Assembly (NCBI RefSeq): GCF_002014825.1
Contig: NZ_MUYU01000005.1
Location: 1 to 64,000, forward strand
Reading direction: 5' to 3'
DNA from: Moraxella pluranimalium
GTDB lineage: Bacteria; Pseudomonadota; Gammaproteobacteria; Pseudomonadales; Moraxellaceae
DNA: 64,000 bases
Shown: positions 57,978-64,000 of the stretch, piece after piece
Layout: each line of letters starts with the position of its first letter
Position numbering within the stretch: the first letter of the stretch is position 1
Program-made: the position numbers and the translations under genes
Notes under the pieces: model-generated
What the model was told of the DNA's origin: nothing
Seen by the model: the letters and a program-made list of their open reading frames with translations, nothing else
The model's database searches: none

Positions 57978-59615
57978 ATGAAACTCCCCATAAAGAAGAT
58001 TCAAAACATCATCAGACAGTTGGCGCTTGGTATGAGTAATCGTGCAATCGGCCGTCAATTGATGATTTCTGCCAATACAGCACGCAAAGTACGACGGCTA
58101 TGTGAGCAAAGCTATGATGGTCAGGTAGATTATGAGCATTTGCTTAGCTTGGATGAGTTAAAATTGCGTGAGAAGCTTGGCTTGGCAATCTCAAACAATG
58201 CTCGCACTTTGCATCAAATCAAACCCCATCCAGACTGGCAGTACATCCACGAACAGATGCACAGACCCAATGTCACGCTAGAGCGACTATGGCAGGAATT
58301 CCGACGGGCTCATCCCGACGGTATTTCATATTCGCAATTTTGTAAGGCCTACGCCAAACACAAAAAATCCTTAAAACTCTCACAAAGACAACATTATACC
58401 GCAGGCGACATGGCACAAGTGGACTTTTGTGGGAGCGTCATATCCATTTATGATGCCAAGACAGGTGGTGTCACGATATCGGCACAAATCTTTGTCGGCG
58501 TATTACCAGCTTCAGGGTTGATATTTTGTACTGCCGTTGCTTCACAAGGCGTTGAGGATTGGCAATTGTGCCATATCCGTATGTTTGAGTATTTTGGTGG
58601 CGTGCCATTAAAACTGGTGACAGACAACCTAAAATCAGCGGTCATCAAAAATAATCGAGAGACAACAATCATCAATGCGTCATTTGCAGAGCTTGCCAAT
58701 CACTACCAATTCATTGTCTTACCCACTAGGGCTAGAAAGCCACAGGATAAGGGTATGGTTGAACTTGCCGTTAAGGCTGTACAGCAAAATATCTTGGCGA
58801 TGATGCGAGACCGTAGATTTTTTAGCTTAGACGAGCTCAATCGTGCCATAGAAGCACCGCTGGAACAACTCAACAACAAAATCACCAAAACCTACCCTAA
58901 GGGGCGACGACACAACTTTGATGCGTTTGAAAAAATACATCTAAACCCTTTGCCTGCACAAGCATATGAGGTGTGTCATTGGCAATACGACCTGCGTGTG
59001 AGTGAGTTTTATACCGTTACTATCAATCAAGCAGAGTATTCTGTACCCCATGCCTTAATCGGTAGTCGAGTGGATGCTAAAATCACCTGCTCTACAGTGT
59101 ATCTTTATCACTATGGCATTTGTGTTGCAACACATCGTAAGCTTGCCAGTGGCAGTAGTATCTTGTTTGAGCATATGCCCAAAAACCATCAGCTATCTCA
59201 GCAGATGCAACCAGAAGCCTTATTGCACTGGGCGGCGCAAGTGGGTCATTATACCCACTTATCCATCGATAATTATTTGCACAATCATCGCAATTATGCC
59301 AGTAATCTTAAAAAGCTCAATCAGCTTAAGCGTTATTTGATGGATAATAACCTTTCTTACAATCTGATTGAGCAAGGATTTGTATATGCGCATGAATGTC
59401 GGATTACACAGATTGACAGAGTGATTAATCTGTTTAAACAAAGAGCATATCTTAAAAGCACTCTTTCTGGCACATCACATAGCACTGCCATGAATGCGAT
59501 GGATGATACATCCAAGCTGGGCGTCGGCCACAAGACCCAGACTCATGATAATCTGCGAGGTGCGGGTTATTATGCCGATATTATGCCTTACAATCATGAA
59601 TTTAAATTGGACTAA
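57978..59615 (+). CDS. istA: IS21-family transposase IstA
   Basis: The protein is 545 aa. The N-terminal helix-turn-helix (IIRQLALGMSNRAIGRQLMISANTARK) binds the terminal repeats. The DDE core is visible as AQVDFCGSV (about residue 150), KLVTDNLKSAVIK (about 216) and DKGMVELAVKAVQQ (about 260). AAGGATATGTA lies before the start. The stop overlaps the istB start (TAATG), the usual coupling in IS21 elements. All catalytic residues appear present, so it may be active. Confidence 0.95.
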   Translation: MKLPIKKIQNIIRQLALGMSNRAIGRQLMISANTARKVRRLCEQSYDGQVDYEHLLSLDELKLREKLGLAISNNARTLHQIKPHPDWQYIHEQMHRPNVTLERLWQEFRRAHPDGISYSQFCKAYAKHKKSLKLSQRQHYTAGDMAQVDFCGSVISIYDAKTGGVTISAQIFVGVLPASGLIFCTAVASQGVEDWQLCHIRMFEYFGGVPLKLVTDNLKSAVIKNNRETTIINASFAELANHYQFIVLPTRARKPQDKGMVELAVKAVQQNILAMMRDRRFFSLDELNRAIEAPLEQLNNKITKTYPKGRRHNFDAFEKIHLNPLPAQAYEVCHWQYDLRVSEFYTVTINQAEYSVPHALIGSRVDAKITCSTVYLYHYGICVATHRKLASGSSILFEHMPKNHQLSQQMQPEALLHWAAQVGHYTHLSIDNYLHNHRNYASNLKKLNQLKRYLMDNNLSYNLIEQGFVYAHECRITQIDRVINLFKQRAYLKSTLSGTSHSTAMNAMDDTSKLGVGHKTQTHDNLRGAGYYADIMPYNHEFKLD

Positions 59616-60364
59616 TGCCCATGTTAAAACAACAGATTATTGAGCAATTAAGAAGTTTGAAACTCAGCCATATGGCACGCTATTTTGATAACCATTATGC
59701 ACGTATGATAAAACAGCAAATGAATCCAATGCAGATTATGGATGAGTTATTAACCTGCGAAATCACTGCTAGGCGCAATAATACAATCAAAAAGCTGATC
59801 AAAGCTGCACAATTCTGCTACCCCAATGCATCCATTGAATCAATGCATCACGGCTATGCTGGTAAAACAGCGCAAATTGATTATTTATTTGATGATTATT
59901 GGATTGATGAGTGTGCAGCGGTTGCCATACTGGGCGCAACAGGCACTGGTAAGACTTGGCTTGCGTGCGCTTTAGGCAATCAAGCATGCAGAAATTTTAA
60001 AAAAGTATTATTTGTTAGTGTACACGAGCTGTTTGAGGACATCAGCTTATCGCAAATGGATGGTACTTTGCTTAAAACCCAACAAAAATATGCCAAAGCA
60101 CAAGTGCTTATCATTGATGACTTCGGTGTTGGTGGCATACCAGCAAATGTTTGTACGGCGCTTTTAAACATCATTGAGAAGCAATCCTTTGTCGGCGGCT
60201 TGATTATCACAAGCCAGTATCCAATTGAAACTTGGCATGGTTTATTTCAAGATAAAACTTTGGCAGATGCCATTTTGGATAGAATTGTGCATCGAGCACA
60301 TCGAGTGCAATTACAGGGAGAATCATTAAGAAAACGACACGCCGCTCGTAAGCATACAAAATAA
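59615..60364 (+). CDS. istB: IS21-family helper ATPase IstB
   Basis: The protein is 249 aa. Walker A is GATGTGKTWLACALG near residue 112, and Walker B is VLIIDDFGVGGIP near 165, with LIITSQYPIETWHGLF and DAILDRIVHRAHRVQL typical of IstB/DnaC-like AAA+ proteins. It loads onto target DNA and delivers it to IstA. It is coupled to istA by TAATG and followed by a perfect 11-bp hairpin. Confidence 0.95.
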   Translation: MPMLKQQIIEQLRSLKLSHMARYFDNHYARMIKQQMNPMQIMDELLTCEITARRNNTIKKLIKAAQFCYPNASIESMHHGYAGKTAQIDYLFDDYWIDECAAVAILGATGTGKTWLACALGNQACRNFKKVLFVSVHELFEDISLSQMDGTLLKTQQKYAKAQVLIIDDFGVGGIPANVCTALLNIIEKQSFVGGLIITSQYPIETWHGLFQDKTLADAILDRIVHRAHRVQLQGESLRKRHAARKHTK

Positions 60365-60368
60365 TCAA

Positions 60369-60401
60369 CATGACCGGCAGATGAACAATTTGCCGGTCAT
60401 G
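60369..60401 (+). terminator. hairpin after istB
   Basis: CATGACCGGCA and TGCCGGTCATG are perfect arms around an 11-nt loop. The T run is weak, so termination efficiency is uncertain. Confidence 0.6.
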
Positions 60402-60407
60402 TTATAT

Positions 60408-60487
60408 GAGAATACCCGATCACAACGAATGCGAGTATATGGGCACGATGAATGAGAATGGGTGGGCATTTGGAAGGAGAGTTTGCA
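60408..60487 (+). repeat. IS21-like terminal repeat array, right end
   Basis: Units beginning GAGAAT/GAGTAT recur, ending GGGTGGGCATTTGGAAGG and TTTGCA. Read inverted, it aligns with the left-end array: both start TGCA and share TCCAAATG, then CACCCATTC. Confidence 0.7.
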
Positions 60488-60494
60488 ACTTGTG

Positions 60495-60717
60495 CAAGCT
60501 GTTCTCTGATTGCGGAGATTTTTGATGGCTTTTTTTAAATGGTTTGGATTGTGATATTGGCTTTGTATGATTTTAAATGATTTTCAAGCGTTCGGTGGCA
60601 GTATTATCCGCTGAGTGATTTATGGGTTATCATCATTCGTGTGCTTTTCATATTGTGGTGCATGGACATCCAACTTAGCTGTTTATCATGAGCTAGATGC
60701 TTAAATCTTAAACAAAT
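60495..60717. other. intergenic region between the transposon and the lrg genes
   Basis: No gene, RNA or repeat is supported here. The first bases carry the right-hand copy of the ACTTGTG target sequence. Confidence 0.5.
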
Positions 60718-60754
60718 ACACGCCAAAGCTTGTTCGGCTTAGGCGTGTTTTTTT
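60718..60754. terminator. terminator near lrgB
   Basis: ACACGCC and GGCGTGT, extended inward by AAGC/GCTT, with T7 on the plus side. It lies 40 bp past the lrgB stop codon on the opposite strand. Confidence 0.7.
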
Positions 60755-60792
60755 ATGGTAATTTTGGTATTTTTTGATTTATGGCAACTGTA

Positions 60793-61491
60793 TTAGCCAA
60801 GCCACCACAGCACCGCCATCGGTAGCCAAACAGCAGTTACTAGTCCATTGATAGCAAGCCCAAAGGCGGCATAGCGTCCTGCGGTTGGGCTGATGGTCCA
60901 TGCTTCCACTGTGCCGATGGCGTGTGCCACCAAGCCAAGCGCCAAGCCTTGTGCGCGTTCATCTTTGATATTGCGAAACAAAATACGACACATACCTGCG
61001 CCTAGGATACCCGAGACGATGATGATGAGATTTGCCATGACAAGCGGTGCTTCGATGATTTGGGCGACCGACAGACCCACAGGCGTCGTCACCGAGCGAG
61101 TGGCAAATGCCAAGATGGTATCCATATTCAGCGCAAATAGGTAGCTTAATGACATGGGTACGATAGCGCCGACGAGACTTGCCAGCACGACGATGATGGA
61201 GAGTTTTTTGACAGGTAAACCCTTAAAATCCATCCCTGCCAGTGGCACGGCAAGTAGCACGGTGCTATAACCAAGCAAGCGGTCAAATACAGGCTTGGCA
61301 TTGGCATAATAGGTGGCATAATCCAGCTGAATAATCAGTAGCAAAATCAGCGTAATCACAATGGCGATGATAATCATCGGTACGCCACGGATATAGCGAT
61401 TGAGATAGCGGAGCACATATTTGGCACTGATATGCGCAATCAGCGTCACGATAAAGGCAATGATGATGGTCGTGCTGTCAATCTGTGGCAT
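60793..61491 (-). CDS. lrgB: LrgB/CidB family membrane protein
   Basis: The protein is 232 aa with about six to seven membrane segments. The family signature ATRSVTTPVGLSVAQIIEAP lies near residue 130, and GLVAHAIGTVEAWTISPTAGRYAAFGLAINGL near 185. The lrg/cid proteins form a holin/antiholin-like pair affecting murein hydrolase export or central metabolite transport, depending on the organism. It is 3 bp downstream of lrgA, so they form one operon. GGAGTAAGCC precedes its ATG. Confidence 0.9.
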   Translation of the reverse strand: MPQIDSTTIIIAFIVTLIAHISAKYVLRYLNRYIRGVPMIIIAIVITLILLLIIQLDYATYYANAKPVFDRLLGYSTVLLAVPLAGMDFKGLPVKKLSIIVVLASLVGAIVPMSLSYLFALNMDTILAFATRSVTTPVGLSVAQIIEAPLVMANLIIIVSGILGAGMCRILFRNIKDERAQGLALGLVAHAIGTVEAWTISPTAGRYAAFGLAINGLVTAVWLPMAVLWWLG

Positions 61492-61494
61492 GGC

Positions 61495-61896
61495 TTACTC
61501 CTTATCCTGTTCAGAGCCTTTGAGCCACGCCGCTGACAGCTTAGCAAATGCCCAAAGCGGAATGAGCGTACTGATGATAATCACTGCTGAGACAGGCAGC
61601 AAATCCGCACCAAGCCCAAATAACAAAATCCCAGCCCCAGCCGATACAGGCAAAAATGCAAAACCGCTATCCACAAGTAGCACGCTTGATGAATAGCTGA
61701 GCCATTCAGGCAGCCCAATCGTCATACGCACGCCAATCAGCACGATAAATAAGCTGACCAAGCCCACGATGTTTGCCGCTGTCGGCATCCCAAAATAAGT
61801 GCAGACCACCAAGGCAAGCTCACGCACCGCCACGACGATGATGATGGTTGCGAGCATACCAAGCCAAAACTTAGCTGAGTGCACGGGTATTTTCAT
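61495..61896 (-). CDS. lrgA: LrgA/CidA family membrane protein
   Basis: The protein is 133 aa with four membrane segments. Family features are the Pro-poor first segment (LGMLATIIIVVAVRELALVV), GLPEWLSYSSSVLLVDSGFAFLP in the middle and LLPVSAVIIISTLIPLW near the end. It is the small partner of LrgB and the first gene of the pair. AAGGATGAAGT lies before the ATG. Confidence 0.85.
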   Translation of the reverse strand: MKIPVHSAKFWLGMLATIIIVVAVRELALVVCTYFGMPTAANIVGLVSLFIVLIGVRMTIGLPEWLSYSSSVLLVDSGFAFLPVSAGAGILLFGLGADLLPVSAVIIISTLIPLWAFAKLSAAWLKGSEQDKE

Positions 61897-62003
61897 ACTT
61901 CATCCTTGTTGGGAGCTTGTGACAAAACTTTGTCAAATTAATCGGCTTACACCTGTAAACTCTAATAAATACAAGCAATTAGCGTATTTTGACAGTTTAC
62001 CTA

Positions 62004-63428
62004 CTATCGACAAAATGGGTCAAGTTCTTCATCAAAATGTTCGCTATTTTGATTTGTGATGTTATCTTGTATTGCGATTTCAAAAGGCTCTAGCACAGGT
62101 TTTAGGCTATCGGCTTGCTCGCTCGGCAGGACTTCATCGGCATTGAGTGCATATTGCCCAAGTAGCTGTTTAAGCTTGGCAGGGGCAAGTAGCACTTCTA
62201 GGACTTCTTTGCCCATATCATCATAACTGCTGTCTGTGATGACACCAAGCCCGTGCAGGGTATTTTTTAGCCCACCTGCATGATAGGGCAGGGTAAGGGT
62301 AAATCGCTTAAGCTCACCTGAGAGCAGCTCTTGTACAGCAATCATCAGCTGATCAATGCCCAGATTATCACGAGCGGACACATAGACGCGGTGCGGTACG
62401 CCATGATCTTGATAATAGATGGCAGGTGGCTCACCGCTTTTGTCGATTTTGTTATGCACAAGTAAAATCGGCGCATCGGCTTTGATTTGTGCCAGTACAT
62501 CATTGACGGCGGCGATTTGTTCGTGGCGATCTTCGCTGGCGGTATCGATGACGTGTAGCAATAGATCCGCTTCAAGCGTCTCTTCAAGCGTCGCATGGAA
62601 GCTTTCGACGAGCTCATGGGGCAGATGACGCACAAAGCCTACGGTATCGGCAAGCACGACATTGCCGACACCCGGCCATTTGACACGGCGTAGCGTCGGA
62701 TCGAGCGTGGCAAATAGCTGATCGGCAGCATAGATATTGTCATCGGCTAGGCGGTTAAAGAGCGTGGATTTGCCAGCGTTGGTATAGCCGACCAGTGACA
62801 CGGTGGGGATTTCAGACTTTTGGCGTTTGGCACGACCTTGTGCACGAGTTTGCTTGACTTTATCAAGCTTGGCTTTGAGCTGTGTGACACGGATTTGCAG
62901 TAATCGACGGTCGGTTTCTAGCTGAGTTTCACCCGGACCACGCAGACCGATACCGCCTTTTTGGCGTTCAAGGTGTGTCCAACCACGCACAAGTCGAGTG
63001 GCTAGATGGTTTAATTGTGCTAATTCTACTTGTAGCTTACCTTCATAAGTGCGAGCACGCTGAGCAAAAATATCGAGAATGAGACCTGTTCTATCTAGCA
63101 CACGACATTTTAGAATTTTTTCAAGATTTCGCTCTTGGCTCGGGGTGAGTGTGTGATTAAAAATCACCACCACATCGCCTTTTTCGCCATCGGTGCTATC
63201 ACGAAAACGACGCACGGCATCGGCGATTTCATCCGCTTTACCTGTGCCGACGAAATATTTGGCGTGTGGCTTACTGCGGCTGCCTGTGATGATTTCGATT
63301 TCGTTTGCCCCAGCTGAATGTACAAGCAGGCGAAACTCTTCTAAATCATCAGGATCGATGATTTGATGGATATCAAGATGAACCAAGATGGCATTGTCAC
63401 CACCTTCATGTCTGTCAAAATATTGCAA
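62004..63428 (-). CDS. hflX: GTPase HflX
   Basis: The protein is 474 aa. The order is the N-terminal HflX domain (GKADEIADAVRRF), a coiled-coil helical linker, and the G domain with G1 GYTNAGKSTLFNRL (about residue 212), G3 DTVGFVRHLPHELVESFHATLEE (about 255) and G4 NKID (about 330). The C-terminal region is acidic. HflX splits stalled 70S ribosomes under stress. The start is an unusual TTG at 63428: AAGGAT lies six bases upstream and no in-frame ATG is near. Confidence 0.92.
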   Translation of the reverse strand: MQYFDRHEGGDNAILVHLDIHQIIDPDDLEEFRLLVHSAGANEIEIITGSRSKPHAKYFVGTGKADEIADAVRRFRDSTDGEKGDVVVIFNHTLTPSQERNLEKILKCRVLDRTGLILDIFAQRARTYEGKLQVELAQLNHLATRLVRGWTHLERQKGGIGLRGPGETQLETDRRLLQIRVTQLKAKLDKVKQTRAQGRAKRQKSEIPTVSLVGYTNAGKSTLFNRLADDNIYAADQLFATLDPTLRRVKWPGVGNVVLADTVGFVRHLPHELVESFHATLEETLEADLLLHVIDTASEDRHEQIAAVNDVLAQIKADAPILLVHNKIDKSGEPPAIYYQDHGVPHRVYVSARDNLGIDQLMIAVQELLSGELKRFTLTLPYHAGGLKNTLHGLGVITDSSYDDMGKEVLEVLLAPAKLKQLLGQYALNADEVLPSEQADSLKPVLEPFEIAIQDNITNQNSEHFDEELDPFCR

Positions 63429-63598
63429 ATTTTATCCTTATGATAAATATTGTTATAAATAAATTTTAACCAATTAATCAGCAAGCGACAGCATGGGATG
63501 GTGATGGGGAATTTTGGTGTACCACTTACCATCGAATGTGTCACTTGGACTACATCTTATGCTATTATAAGGCATTTTTGGGATGAAGTGAGTTTTTT

Positions 63599-64000
63599 AT
63601 GTCACAGCGAGCAATCAGACAGCTACACGCACATGGCAAGACATTGGATTTGTCCACGCCAAAGGTGATGGGAATCTTAAATGTCACACCAGATTCGTTC
63701 TCCGATGGCGGTCGCTATCATGGCGTGGATCGGGCGCTTGCCCATGCCGAATCGATGATTGCTGACGGCGTGCATATCATCGATATCGGTGGCGAATCGA
63801 CACGCCCCAATGCGATCGCAGTCGGCACGGATGAAGAGCTTCGCCGTGTCGTCCCTGTGGTGCAGGCGATTCGCTCGGCGTTCGGTGATGAGATTTGGCT
63901 GTCGCTTGATACTAGCAATCCTGCGGTGATGCAAGCAGGTGTCGAATCGGGCGCAGACATCATCAATGATGTGCGTGCACTTCGCCGTGATGGGGCGGTA
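63599..64000 (+). CDS. folP: dihydropteroate synthase, 5' part
   Basis: The first 134 codons are seen; the gene runs off the window. The translation starts MSQRAIRQLHAHGKTLDL and contains the DHPS motifs MGILNVTPDSFSDGG, DIGGESTRPNA and ADIINDVRAL. It joins pABA to dihydropterin pyrophosphate in folate synthesis and is the sulfonamide target. It diverges from hflX; the intergenic gap of about 170 bp must hold both promoters. Confidence 0.95.
   Translation, partial: MSQRAIRQLHAHGKTLDLSTPKVMGILNVTPDSFSDGGRYHGVDRALAHAESMIADGVHIIDIGGESTRPNAIAVGTDEELRRVVPVVQAIRSAFGDEIWLSLDTSNPAVMQAGVESGADIINDVRALRRDGAV

Larger units (their letters stand above)
54274..60487 (+). mobile_element. IS21-family transposon carrying CDI-type cassette genes
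   Basis: Both ends begin TGCA when read inward. The left starts TGCATATTCCACTCC and the inverted right starts TGCAAACTCTCCTTCC; both continue with TCCAAATG and CACCCATTC. The same 7 bp, ACTTGTG, lies immediately outside each end (54267-54273 and 60488-60494), as expected for a target duplication. The unit contains intact istA and istB near the right end and about 3.6 kb of passenger DNA: a 107-aa ORF, a truncated FHA/CdiA-type gene and a candidate immunity gene. A normal IS21 element is 2-2.5 kb, so the passenger is exceptional. Confidence 0.75.

Overview
The window looks like a chromosomal segment of a Moraxellaceae bacterium, most likely a Moraxella species. Three things suggest this: moderate GC with AT-rich intergenic DNA, the gene order alaS-lysC-csrA, and two very large trimeric autotransporters with the extended signal peptide MNKVYK. 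One of these has a poly-G tract upstream, recalling the UspA1 arrangement of M. catarrhalis. The species call is inference; no 16S gene is present.

Region 1 (0-32 kb) is mostly housekeeping and largely on the minus strand. It holds a DUF815 ATPase, a YpfJ-type metallopeptidase, esterases, infA, truA, an asparaginase, asd, a lactate-permease-like carrier, tRNA-Asn, a 6S RNA gene recognised from its sequence, rpmG, rpmB, hopJ, csrA, lysC, alaS, purB, mnmA, a vapBC toxin-antitoxin pair, ispF, an isochorismatase-family hydrolase, grxD and ygiQ. From 27 to 32 kb lies a stress-type cluster: two pirins, a PH-domain protein, a hemerythrin, a small acetyltransferase, a glutathione S-transferase and a LysR regulator. 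Three related 30-bp operator-like sites lie in its intergenic gaps, so it may be one small LysR regulon.

Region 2 (32-40 kb) starts with an HMW1C-type cytoplasmic N-glycosyltransferase that has an unusual Lys/Ala-rich tail. It continues with two tandem YgiW/BOF-fold envelope proteins, a DUF1275 membrane protein, a brnA antitoxin behind a brnT toxin gene broken by a stop codon, folE, fabI and an IS1595/IS1016-like insertion sequence.

Region 3 (40-54 kb) is two trimeric autotransporter adhesin genes of about 1715 and 2520 codons. Both are dense in Asn-X-Ser/Thr sequons, the acceptor motif of HMW1C-type enzymes, so glycosyltransferase and adhesins may form one surface system. Both carry long internal repeats, and the second has a G9 tract about 190 bp before its start codon.

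Region 4 (54.3-60.5 kb) is the most unusual part. Two inverted IS21-like ends, both beginning TGCA, are flanked by the same 7-bp sequence ACTTGTG and enclose 6.2 kb. Inside are a 5'-truncated FHA/CdiA-type gene with a VENN motif, a variable toxin-like C-terminus split by a one-base frameshift in a C5 run, a membrane-anchored candidate immunity gene, a palindromic repeat, and intact istA and istB. It reads as an IS21-family transposon carrying contact-dependent-inhibition cassette DNA.

Region 5 (60.7-64 kb) returns to core genes: lrgB/lrgA, hflX with a TTG start, and the 5' part of folP running off the end.
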